Shown piece after piece: positions 24,127-32,388 of a stretch of DNA of 64,000 bases. The DNA is from an uncultured bacterium (GTDB lineage Bacteria; Bacteroidota; Rhodothermia; Rhodothermales; Rubricoccaceae). Position 1 is the stretch's first letter, and each line of letters starts with the position of its first letter. Below the pieces are notes generated by a model that did not search any database, was not told where the DNA came from, and saw only the letters and a program-made list of their open reading frames with translations. The DNA is taken from the NCBI GenBank assembly GCA_947493945.1, contig CANLSR010000003.1:248001-312000 (forward strand). The letters are read 5' to 3'. Made by a program: the position numbers and the translations under genes.

Positions 24127-26094
24127 CTAGTGCTCGCCGGCCGTGACCCGGAGCATCTCCTCGACCGACACCTCGCCGCGCAGCACCAGCACGCGCGCCG
24201 ACGCCGCCAGCGTCAGCATCCCCTCCGACTCGCCGATCTGGCGGATCTGGTCCTCGTTGACGTCGCCGCCGGCCTGGACGATGGCGGCCTGGATGGCCGG
24301 GCTAAAGTAGAGGGCCTCGGCGCAGGCGCGGCGGCCCTTGTAGCCCTTGCCCTTGCACGTGGGGCAGGCGGCGCCGGTGGCCGCCTCGTAGAACGTCTCG
24401 TCGGCGATCTGCCCTGTCGTGAAGCCGAGCTCGCCCATCAGCATCGCGTCCTTGTCCTGGACTTCCCGCTTGCAGTCCGGGCACAGCGTCCGGATCAGGC
24501 GCTGGGCGACGACCAGGTTGATGGCGTAGGCGATCAGGAAGGGCTCCAGGCCCATCTTGTACAACCGCGAGACCGCGCTCGGCGCGTCGTTGGTGTGGAG
24601 CGTGCTGAAGGTGAGGTGGCCCGTGTTGGCCAGCTTGATCGCCAGCTCGGCCGTGTCCTTGTCGCGCATCTCGCCCACCATCACCACGTCGGGGTCGTGG
24701 CGCAGGATGGCCCGGAGCGCGCCCTCGAGCGACAGCTTGTGGCTCAGCTTGATCTGGCGGACGCCCGGAATGATGTACTCGACGGGGTCCTCGACCGTCA
24801 GCACGTTGACCTCGGGCGTGACCACGTTGGACAGCGCCGCCACCAGCGTCGTGGACTTGCCCGAGCCGGTCGGGCCGGTCAGGATCACCATGCCGTGGGG
24901 CCGGCGGATGGCCTTGTTGAACTGGGCGAGGGCGCCCTCCAAGAGCCCCAGCTTGCCCAGGTCGGTGATCACCTTCCGGTCGTCCAGGATCCGGATGACG
25001 ATGCTCTCGGCGCGGACCTCGGGGTTGGCGTTGGCGATGGGCAGGATCGACACGCGGTAGCGGATGAGCGTGCCGTCCACCTTGCGCTGGATGAATCCGT
25101 CCTGGGCCATGTCGCGCTCGAACCGGTCCACGTTGAGGGCCGCGTCCTTGAACACCGCCAGCAGGGCCTCGGGCTGGCCGCGCTCCTCGGTGTGCCAGTG
25201 CTGGAGCCGGCCGTCGACGCGGAAGTGGACCTCGGTCTGGCGCTTGGCGTTGGGCCAGACGTGGATGTCGCTCGCCCCCATCCGCACGCCCTCGATCAGG
25301 ATGGCCTCGGTCAAGTTGAGCAGGGCCGACTGGCTGATCTCGGCCTCCAGGGCCTCCTCGTCCACCAGGTTCTTTTCGCCCGACTCGAACGACACGCCGT
25401 AGTCGACGTCGGGGCCGGTGTCGTTCTGCAGCCGCTCGAGGTACTCGTTCTTGCGCGGGAAGGCCTCCGCGATCACGGCGTCGACGACCTTGCCGGGCGC
25501 GTAGCACAGCTCGAAGCGCTCCAGCTCCAGCGCGTTGATCACCTTTTGCAGCTCGGGCCGCATCGGGTCCTCGGTCACGAACACGAGCTTGAGGATGCCC
25601 GACGGCTGGTCCTGGGCGTAGGCGTAGGGGACGGCCTTGAGCTCGATGAGCTTGTCGCCCAGGGCCTCGTCGAACGACTCGATGACGGTCTTGGCGAACT
25701 CGGCCTCGGGCTCGCGGTCCTTGACCGGCGCCAGCCGGAAGGCGTAGGTCGCCGCGGCCTGCTCGAACACGCGGTCGCGGTCGACGCCGGTGACGGTGGT
25801 CAGGCTGCGCCACAGCGGATCGCGCCCGCCGCCCTGCTTGCGCGACGTCTCGGCGGCGGCGGCCTGCTCGGGCGTCACCAGCCCGCGGCGCAGGAGCGCC
25901 TGGACCACGCGGTCCTGGACGTGCGAGTAGGCCTGGGCTTGGGGGACCGGCGCCCCGCTGGCGGTCGGCGGCGGCGGGGTGCCGGCCGGGCGTGCGGCTC
26001 CGGGCGACCGCGCCGGGGCGGTGGCGGCCGGGGCGGCGGCCGGGGCGGCGGCCGGAGCCGCGGGGCGCGAGAACGGGGACGTGAGAGGCGGCAT
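24127..26094 (-). CDS. pilB: PilB/GspE assembly ATPase
   Basis: Hexameric ATPase driving pilus or pseudopilus extension; 655 residues. An N-terminal Pro/Ala-rich stretch of ~55 residues precedes the MshEN-like/N1 region. The catalytic half has Walker A GPTGSGKSTT (407-416), Asp box VEDPVEYI, Walker B DVVMVGEMRDKDT and His box HTNDAPSAVSRL, all intact. The zinc site typical of GspE/PilB is present as CPDC and CPTC about 35 residues apart. pilC lies 73 bases upstream on the same strand. It is the complete, canonical ATPase of the locus, in contrast to the PilT-like one. Confidence 0.95.
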   Translation of the reverse strand: MPPLTSPFSRPAAPAAAPAAAPAATAPARSPGAARPAGTPPPPTASGAPVPQAQAYSHVQDRVVQALLRRGLVTPEQAAAAETSRKQGGGRDPLWRSLTTVTGVDRDRVFEQAAATYAFRLAPVKDREPEAEFAKTVIESFDEALGDKLIELKAVPYAYAQDQPSGILKLVFVTEDPMRPELQKVINALELERFELCYAPGKVVDAVIAEAFPRKNEYLERLQNDTGPDVDYGVSFESGEKNLVDEEALEAEISQSALLNLTEAILIEGVRMGASDIHVWPNAKRQTEVHFRVDGRLQHWHTEERGQPEALLAVFKDAALNVDRFERDMAQDGFIQRKVDGTLIRYRVSILPIANANPEVRAESIVIRILDDRKVITDLGKLGLLEGALAQFNKAIRRPHGMVILTGPTGSGKSTTLVAALSNVVTPEVNVLTVEDPVEYIIPGVRQIKLSHKLSLEGALRAILRHDPDVVMVGEMRDKDTAELAIKLANTGHLTFSTLHTNDAPSAVSRLYKMGLEPFLIAYAINLVVAQRLIRTLCPDCKREVQDKDAMLMGELGFTTGQIADETFYEAATGAACPTCKGKGYKGRRACAEALYFSPAIQAAIVQAGGDVNEDQIRQIGESEGMLTLAASARVLVLRGEVSVEEMLRVTAGEH

Positions 26095-26167
26095 GGGGGG
26101 TGAGCTAGGGGCTCGTGGGGGCGGTCGGGGTGCGTCTGGGGCTCTCTCGAACCGCTGCGTCCGCGCG

Positions 26168-27520
26168 CTAGACCCCCATGATGTCGTTCGAGGACGGCCG
26201 GATCATGGCGGTCTCGGCCGAGAGCACGGTGAGGAAGGCGACCATCAGCCCGATGAACAGGCCCACGAACGTCTGGATCGTCTCGACGGCCACCGCCAGC
26301 TTCAGCGTCGTCTCGCGCTCGTAGTAGTCGGCCATCTGCTGGGCGCTCTTGCGGACCGCGCCCGTCTCGGCGCCGGTCTTGAACCGCGACAGCGTCATGG
26401 CCGTGAACACGCCCGAGGCCTCCATCGACTCCACCAGCCCGGCGCCCTGGCCCATCATGGCCGGGATCGTGATGGTCTTGATCTGGTGCTCCATGTAGGG
26501 GTTCCCCGACGCCTCGGCGGCCACCTTGATCACCTCCAGGTTCTCGCCGCTCCCCGAGTACAGGATGGCGAACACGCGGCAGAACACCTCGATGTTCAGC
26601 TTGTGCAGCAGCCCGCCGATCACCGGGATCCGGATCATGTTCTTGGCGAGCACGAACTGGCCCTTGGGCGTCCGCGCCCAGGCGACGGCGACGGTCAGGA
26701 CCACCAGGAACACCACGCCCATCACGCCCATCCACTTGTCGAGGAAGGCGCTCATGGCGAGCGAGAACGTGGTCAGCGGCGGCAGCTCGATGCCGTCGAA
26801 GCTGGCGAACAGGCCGGCCGTCTCGGGCACGATGTACCACACGTACCAGATGAACACGCCGATCGTGGCCAGGATGGTCACCGACGGCATGATGAGCGCC
26901 GACTTGACCGACTTGCGGAACTGGTCCTTCCGCTCCAGGAAGCGGGCCGTCGCCTCGTAGATCTCGGCCATGTTGCCCGACTGGCTGGCCACGCCCAGCA
27001 TGTAGGCCGTGAACTTGCCCAGGCTGTCCTGGTGCTTCATGAACGCCTGCTTGGCCTCCATGCCGCCCTTCAGGTCCGACGAGATGTCGCGGAGCACCTG
27101 CTTGAGCGAGGTCGACGAGATGTCGGTCATCAGCAGGTTCATGACCTCGGTAAAGGCCATCTTCTCCATCAGCAGGTTCGCCGCCAGCCGGACGAACATG
27201 ATCACGTCGCCGGTGGGCGGCTTGCGCGTGAAGTTGAACAGGTTCTTCTGGATCGAGACCACCTCCAGCCCCATCCGCTCCAGGGCCTTGCGGATCTCGT
27301 CCTCGCCGTAGGCCTTCTGCTCGCCCTTGACGACCTTGCCCGAGGGGTGCTTGATCTTGTACTGGAACAGCATCCGCTGCTCCAGGTCGCGCAGCGTGAA
27401 CGCGTGGCGCTCGGACAGCGTCTGGACCTTTTTCGCCGCGGCCTTTTTGCTGGGCGCGTAGACGGTGCCCTGGACGGACTGGCCGCCGGGCGCGACGCCG
27501 TTGAATCGGAACTCGGCCAT
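26168..27520 (-). CDS. pilC: PilC/GspF inner-membrane platform protein
   Basis: Polytopic platform protein that couples PilB to subunit assembly; 450 residues. Two GspF domains are recognisable. The first is at ~105-230, with IMFVRLAANLLMEKMAFTEVM and GVASQSGNMAEIYEATARFL. The second is at ~305-430, with CRVFAILYSGSGENLEVIKV and RFKTGAETGAVRKSAQQMADYY. Membrane helices lie near 230-250, 280-300 and 415-440. The N-terminal cytoplasmic part has the GY/F-x-A-type start (MAEFRFNGVAPGGQ). It stands between the small pilin-like gene and pilB, in the order expected for a T4P/T2SS core. Confidence 0.93.
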   Translation of the reverse strand: MAEFRFNGVAPGGQSVQGTVYAPSKKAAAKKVQTLSERHAFTLRDLEQRMLFQYKIKHPSGKVVKGEQKAYGEDEIRKALERMGLEVVSIQKNLFNFTRKPPTGDVIMFVRLAANLLMEKMAFTEVMNLLMTDISSTSLKQVLRDISSDLKGGMEAKQAFMKHQDSLGKFTAYMLGVASQSGNMAEIYEATARFLERKDQFRKSVKSALIMPSVTILATIGVFIWYVWYIVPETAGLFASFDGIELPPLTTFSLAMSAFLDKWMGVMGVVFLVVLTVAVAWARTPKGQFVLAKNMIRIPVIGGLLHKLNIEVFCRVFAILYSGSGENLEVIKVAAEASGNPYMEHQIKTITIPAMMGQGAGLVESMEASGVFTAMTLSRFKTGAETGAVRKSAQQMADYYERETTLKLAVAVETIQTFVGLFIGLMVAFLTVLSAETAMIRPSSNDIMGV

Positions 27521-27601
27521 CGAGGAGTCGGGAGGGGGAACCCGGTATCGGCGGGTGAGCGGGCGGCTTAATGCACCCGGAGCGCCGGCTATTGGTGCGC
27601 G

Positions 27602-28009
27602 CTAGAGCGAGACGTCGCCGTCGAACGAGACCCGGCTCGAGTCCACCTCGTAGCCCCCCACGTAGACGCGGATGCCGATGCCGGGGTAGCGGTCGCTCAC
27701 GCCGGTCACCTCCAGCGTCGAGGCCGTCGCGCCGGTGATGGCGAAGCGGCCGCGGACGGTGCCCGACTCCAGCGCCAGCGTCTCGATCCCGCCCGTGGAC
27801 AGCCGCTCGTAGGACTGGTTGCCGCCGGCGAAGGCGTCGTTCTTGGTCTTCCAGTAGACGGCGTGCGTGGCGATGGCCAGGCCGCGGTCCAAGAGCCCGT
27901 CGGCCTCGTCCTGGCGGTAGTTCCGGTCGAGCACGGTAAAGGCGGCCATGACCGCCAGCCCGACGAGGACGACGCTCATGACCAAGAGGAGGAGTTGCTG
28001 CTGGCCCAT
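27602..28009 (-). CDS. small pilin-like subunit
   Basis: A 135-residue protein, first gene of the pilus-locus transcript. A short N-terminus MGQQQ is followed by a hydrophobic helix (LLLLVMSVVLVGLAVMAAF), an amphipathic stretch (TVLDRNYRQDEADGLLDRG) and a compact beta-rich head ending in VGGYEVDSSRVSFDGDVSL. Size and outline suit a major or minor pilin. The prepilin peptidase signature (G then F/M-x4-E) is absent, so processing is unclear. It is the best major-subunit candidate by position and size, but homology is not recognised. Confidence 0.6.
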   Translation of the reverse strand: MGQQQLLLLVMSVVLVGLAVMAAFTVLDRNYRQDEADGLLDRGLAIATHAVYWKTKNDAFAGGNQSYERLSTGGIETLALESGTVRGRFAITGATASTLEVTGVSDRYPGIGIRVYVGGYEVDSSRVSFDGDVSL

Positions 28010-28199
28010 GGGTGGATAAGAAAGGTGGCGTTACGAGACGGGCCGCCCCAGGCGGGAGGCGTCGGCGCTGGCGGTCTCTGAGGGGGGAAAGGGGCGACGA
28101 CAGCAGGACCCGAGGCAAGGATGGCGCCGGCCTGCCCGGAGAGGCGCCGGGGAGCCGCGCCGGCGGAGCGGCGTTGGCAGGGCCAACCCCCTGTGCCCC

Positions 28200-30566
28200 A
28201 TGCCTTTTGTCCTCGCCGCCGGCGCCGTCCCCCCGTTCTTGGTAGAAGTCGTGGCCATCGTAATGGCCGCCGCGTTTGTGGCCTACGTGTGCCAGCGGGT
28301 CGGTTTGGTGCCCATCGTCGGCTTCCTGCTGGCGGGCGTCCTTATCGGGCCGAGCGGGCTGGGCCTGGTCCGCGACCCCGAGCTGATCGACGCGGCGGCC
28401 GAGGTGGGCGTGCTGCTGCTCCTGTTCACCATCGGCATCGAGTTCTCGCTCGACAAGCTGGCGCGCATCAAGCGCCTGATCTTCGTCGGCGGCGGGCTGC
28501 AGGTGGGGCTGACGACCGCCGTCGTGGCCGGGCTGTCTATGGCGTTCGGCGTCGGCTGGCGGCCGGCCGTGTTCACGGGCTTCCTCGTCGCCTTATCGTC
28601 CACGGCGATCGTGACCAAGCTGTTGGGCGACCGCGGCGAGACCAACACCGAGACCGGCCAGGGCGCCGTGGGGCTCCTGATCTTCCAGGACCTGGCCGTG
28701 ATCCTGATGGTGCTCTTGGTGCCGGCCCTGGGCGGCGGCGACGTGGGCGGCGGGGACCTGGCGTGGGCACTCGCCAAGGCCGCCCTGATCATCGTGTTCG
28801 TGCTGGTGGTCGCGCGGCGCGTGCTGCCGCCCGTGCTGGAGCACGTGGCGCGGACGTGCTCGCCGGAGCTGTTCCTGCTCACTGTGATCGCGGTCTGCTT
28901 TGGGACGGCCTACGCCGTCGGGCTGGCCGGCGTCTCGATCTCACTGGGCGCCTTCCTGGCCGGCTTGGTGGTGAGCCAGAGCCGGTTTTCGGAGCACGCG
29001 CTGAGCGAGATCCTCCCGCTCCAGATCCTGTTCTCGGCCACGTTCTTCGTGTCGGTGGGCCTGCTCTTGGACTTGGGGTTCGTGACCGCCAACCCGCTCC
29101 TGGTGCTCGGCGCGCTGGCGGTAGTGACGGTCGTCAAGTTTGGGGCGACGTGGGCGGCCGTCCGGGCGGTCGGGCGGGCGACGCCGGCCGCGGCGGCGAC
29201 GGCGCTGTGGCTGGCCCAAGTGGGCGAGTTCTCGTTCGTGCTGGAGCGCTCGGGCCGCGAGGTCGGCCTGTCTCCGCTGGGGATGGACGACGTCGGCTCG
29301 CCCCTGTTCATCGCCGTCACGGTCGTGTCGATGGCGCTGACGCCGGTCGCCGCACCGTACGCCGGCCGGCTGGCGGCTCGGCTCCAACGGCGCGAGACGC
29401 CCGGCACGCCCGAGCCGTCGCCCGCCGAGGCCGCCAGCCTGGCCGAGGGCTTCTCGGACCTGGAGAACCACGTGATCGTGGCCGGCTACGGCGACGCGGC
29501 GCGCAAGCTGGTCCACGTGCTCGACGGGTCCGGCGTGCCGTTCGCCATCGTGACGCTGTCGCCCGACGGCGCGCGCGAGGCCGAGGCCGAGGGCCGGCGC
29601 GTGCTCCGGGGCGACTACGCCAAACAGCACATCCTGGAGGCCGTCGGGCTGAGCCGCGCCAAGCTGCTCGTCATCCCGGACGACCGGCCGGCTCAGACGC
29701 ACCGCGTCGTGGCGGTCGCCCGCGCGCTCGCGCCGACGGTCCGCATCGTGGCCTCCGTGCCCACGATGGCCGACGCCGAGGGCATCGTCGAGGCCGGCGC
29801 CGACCGGGCCGTGGCGGTCGAGTTCGAGACCGTCATCGGCCTGTTCGACGACGTCCTGCGCCACTACCAGGTCGAGCCCGACGAGATCTTGCGCCACGAG
29901 GAGGCGCTCCGGCGCGGCAGCTACCGGGCCTTCGACGCCTCGGCGATGGGCACGCCCGCCGTCGAGTGCGAGCTGGACGACGACTGCTTCTCGACGCGCA
30001 CCGTCACCATCCGGCCCGGCGCGCCCGCCAGCGGCCAGACGCTGGCTGGCCTCCGCCTGGACGAGCGCCTGCTCCACGTCGTCCGGGTCGACCGCGACGG
30101 CGAGACCACGCGCGAGCCGGCCGGCACGTTCGCGCTCCGGCCCGGCGACCAGGTGGTGGTCGGCGGCACGCCGCAGTCGTTTATCGACGCCGGCGACCTG
30201 TTCCGCACGTCGGACGCGGCGGCCCCTCCCCTCCCCGACCCTCCGCCCATGCCCACGCAATCGGCCGACTGGATCGACACCGCAGCGCCCGTCCCGTTCT
30301 CGCCCGACCTCGGCGTGGGCTGCACCCACCTCGACCACGTCCACGAGGTTACGCCCGGGACCCAGGGCTGCAAAGAGTGCCTGGAGACCGGCGACCGCTG
30401 GGTGCACCTGCGCGTGTGCTTGGAGTGCGGCCACGTCGGCTGCTGCGACTCGTCGCCGAACAAGCACGCGGCCGGGCACAACCACGCGACGGGCCACCCC
30501 GTCATGCGGTCCATCGAGCCCGGCGAGACGTGGGGCTGGTGCTACGAGGACGAGGTGATGCTCTAG
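28200..30566 (+). CDS. Kef-type cation/H+ antiporter with TrkA domains and C-terminal UBP zinc finger
   Basis: Monovalent cation:proton antiporter-2 family membrane protein, 788 residues. About 12 helices fill residues 1-390, with VGFLLAGVLIGPSGLGLV and LFTIGIEFSLDKLARIKRL typical of KefB/YbaL. A TrkA-N (RCK) domain follows, with HVIVAGYGDAARKLVHVL binding a nucleotide, then a TrkA-C domain near 580-660. The last ~95 residues form a UBP-type zinc finger: Cys/His ligands in GCTHLDHVH, GCKECLE, VCLECGHVGCC and KHAAGHNHATGHPV. The finger is unusual for a KefB protein and may be a sensor or binding module. K+ or Na+ specificity is undetermined. Confidence 0.88.
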   Translation: MPFVLAAGAVPPFLVEVVAIVMAAAFVAYVCQRVGLVPIVGFLLAGVLIGPSGLGLVRDPELIDAAAEVGVLLLLFTIGIEFSLDKLARIKRLIFVGGGLQVGLTTAVVAGLSMAFGVGWRPAVFTGFLVALSSTAIVTKLLGDRGETNTETGQGAVGLLIFQDLAVILMVLLVPALGGGDVGGGDLAWALAKAALIIVFVLVVARRVLPPVLEHVARTCSPELFLLTVIAVCFGTAYAVGLAGVSISLGAFLAGLVVSQSRFSEHALSEILPLQILFSATFFVSVGLLLDLGFVTANPLLVLGALAVVTVVKFGATWAAVRAVGRATPAAAATALWLAQVGEFSFVLERSGREVGLSPLGMDDVGSPLFIAVTVVSMALTPVAAPYAGRLAARLQRRETPGTPEPSPAEAASLAEGFSDLENHVIVAGYGDAARKLVHVLDGSGVPFAIVTLSPDGAREAEAEGRRVLRGDYAKQHILEAVGLSRAKLLVIPDDRPAQTHRVVAVARALAPTVRIVASVPTMADAEGIVEAGADRAVAVEFETVIGLFDDVLRHYQVEPDEILRHEEALRRGSYRAFDASAMGTPAVECELDDDCFSTRTVTIRPGAPASGQTLAGLRLDERLLHVVRVDRDGETTREPAGTFALRPGDQVVVGGTPQSFIDAGDLFRTSDAAAPPLPDPPPMPTQSADWIDTAAPVPFSPDLGVGCTHLDHVHEVTPGTQGCKECLETGDRWVHLRVCLECGHVGCCDSSPNKHAAGHNHATGHPVMRSIEPGETWGWCYEDEVML

Positions 30567-30633
30567 CCGCCCGCGGCACGGGCCCCGCTGGCGGTCGGCG
30601 CGGGGCGGGCCGGCGCCCGGTCGCTGGTGGGGC

Positions 30634-31821
30634 TCAGGCGAGCCGGTAGAGCAGGACGGGCGCCAGCCGGCCCGACAGCGCGACTTCTCCGAGCGACTCG
30701 GCCTCCTCGTCCGCCAGCCCGGCGCGACGCACGATCGCCTCGGAGGCCAGGATCTGGGAGTCGTAGGTCTTGTTGAGCGTCTCGATCCGGGCCGTCACGT
30801 TGACCACGTCGCCGGTCACCTTGTACTCGCGGTGCGCCGACGTCCCGACCGGACCGACGACGGCCTCGCCCGTGTGGAGCCCGATCCCGAGCCGCGTCGC
30901 CGACAGCCGCCCGGCCGCGCACGCCTGGCTCACGGCGCCCACGATGGCGTGGGCCGCGGCGACGGCCCGGCGAGGGGCGCGCGGGTCCGGCGTCGGCACG
31001 CCGAACAGGGCCATCAGGCCGTCGCCGAGCAACTGGTGCACGACGCCGCCGTGAGCGATCACGGCCCCGACGGCCTCGTCGAAAAAGCAGTTCAGGTAGT
31101 CCACGACGGCCTCGGGCTCCCACGTCTCGGCCAGCGTCGTGAACCCGCGCAGGTCGAGGAACATCACCGTCACGTCCTGGCGCCGTACCGGCACCTCGCC
31201 GCCGCCGTCCATCAGCGCCGCGACCACCTCGGGGGCGGTGTGCTGGCCGAACAGCCGCAGCGCCCGCTCTCGCTCCTCGCCCAACCGCACCCGCTCGACG
31301 ACCTGGGCCGACTGGGAGGCCAGGATGGTGAGCAGCCGGGCGTCCCCCTCGGAGAACACGTCGCCGCGCTTGTTGAACAGCGTGAACACGCCCGTCAGCC
31401 GGCCCTCGGCGAACATGGGCACCGAGAGCACGGTCTGGACGCCGGCCGGCCACACGGCCCCGGCAAAGCGCGGGTCGCCGGCGGGGTCGGCCACGAGGAG
31501 CGGGCGCTGGTGGGTCTGGACCCAGCCGATCAGGCTCGCGCTCGGGTGGTGCGTGACGGGGTCGGCGACCGTGGCGAGGGAGCGGACGAAGGTGGCCGGC
31601 GAGGGGCCGTCCTCGACAGGCGCCTCGCCGACGAGCACGATGACGCCCTCGTCGGCGTCCAGCGCCGCCAGCGCGCGGTGGACGAGGACCTCGACGGCCG
31701 CGCCGAGGTCGGCCGCCCGGCCGACGGCCGCGGCGGTCTCGTTGAGCACCGACAACTCCTCGACGGCGCGGCGCAGACGGGCGTTCTCGCGCTGGAGCGC
31801 TTCGACATCAAGGACGGACAT
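30634..31821 (-). CDS. GAF-domain class III adenylate/guanylate cyclase
   Basis: Soluble nucleotide cyclase of 395 residues. A short coiled coil (residues 5-30) leads into a GAF sensor domain (about 30-180, ending ILASQSAQVVERV). The class III catalytic domain starts near 212. Metal-binding aspartates are D223 in FLDLRGFT and D267 in GDGLMALFG, and the transition-state pair lies in VVNVTARIETL. A signal enters through GAF and cAMP or cGMP would be the output; the base specificity is not decided. The ATG at 31821 is chosen because upstream extensions lack homology-like sequence. The gene lies in a signalling island with a protein kinase. Confidence 0.88.
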   Translation of the reverse strand: MSVLDVEALQRENARLRRAVEELSVLNETAAAVGRAADLGAAVEVLVHRALAALDADEGVIVLVGEAPVEDGPSPATFVRSLATVADPVTHHPSASLIGWVQTHQRPLLVADPAGDPRFAGAVWPAGVQTVLSVPMFAEGRLTGVFTLFNKRGDVFSEGDARLLTILASQSAQVVERVRLGEERERALRLFGQHTAPEVVAALMDGGGEVPVRRQDVTVMFLDLRGFTTLAETWEPEAVVDYLNCFFDEAVGAVIAHGGVVHQLLGDGLMALFGVPTPDPRAPRRAVAAAHAIVGAVSQACAAGRLSATRLGIGLHTGEAVVGPVGTSAHREYKVTGDVVNVTARIETLNKTYDSQILASEAIVRRAGLADEEAESLGEVALSGRLAPVLLYRLA

Positions 31822-31903
31822 GTGGACGTGTATGGGGACGCCGTGCAGAGCGGCCGGGGTGGGGGCGCGGTGCAGGCGGGCGTCGTCGCCCGCGTGCCGC
31901 GCC

Positions 31904-32356
31904 CTAGATGCGAATCTTGGGCGGTGGCTCGGGCACCCTGATCGCCAGCTCGACACACGGGATCTCTTCTACCTTGCCCGCCGGCGGCCCCCCGTACGCC
32001 AGCCGGGATCCCGACTTGGTCTCGACGCACAGCGCGTACACCAGGGGGCCGTCGCCGTCGATCTCGTAGCGGGCGTGGATGTGCTTCCCGTTCCCAGTCC
32101 GCCGCTGGCCCGAGATGGTCCCGCCCCGGATCGCCTCGACGGACTCCAGGGTGACGTTGCACGTGTCCTGCACCGTCCACCGCGCTGGCCCTCCCGACCC
32201 CGCGTTCCGCTTCTCCTTGGCGAGAATGTAGGCGGCGCCCCCTTTCGTTCTTTCGCAACTCACGGCGACGATCAGGGGCTGGTTGGAGGTGGCGCCGTCG
32301 TTTGGTTTCGACGTGGGCTCGGCGGGGGTTTGGCGAGTGGGGTCGGGCGTGGCCAT
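31904..32356 (-). CDS. hypothetical protein, 150 residues
   Basis: Not recognised. A polar, low-complexity N-terminus (~28 residues) precedes a compact, probably beta-rich domain with four cysteines (VSCERTK, DTCNVTL, YALCVET, IPCVEL). No signal peptide or membrane segment is seen. Coding seems likely because the frame sits cleanly between the kinase (32 bases upstream) and the cyclase (82 bases downstream), on the same strand and without overlap. Its base composition is slightly less GC-rich than its neighbours. A role as partner in that signalling pair is a guess from position. Confidence 0.55.
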   Translation of the reverse strand: MATPDPTRQTPAEPTSKPNDGATSNQPLIVAVSCERTKGGAAYILAKEKRNAGSGGPARWTVQDTCNVTLESVEAIRGGTISGQRRTGNGKHIHARYEIDGDGPLVYALCVETKSGSRLAYGGPPAGKVEEIPCVELAIRVPEPPPKIRI

Positions 32357-32388
32357 GGATCAAGGGGGCTGGGTGACACAAAAACGGC

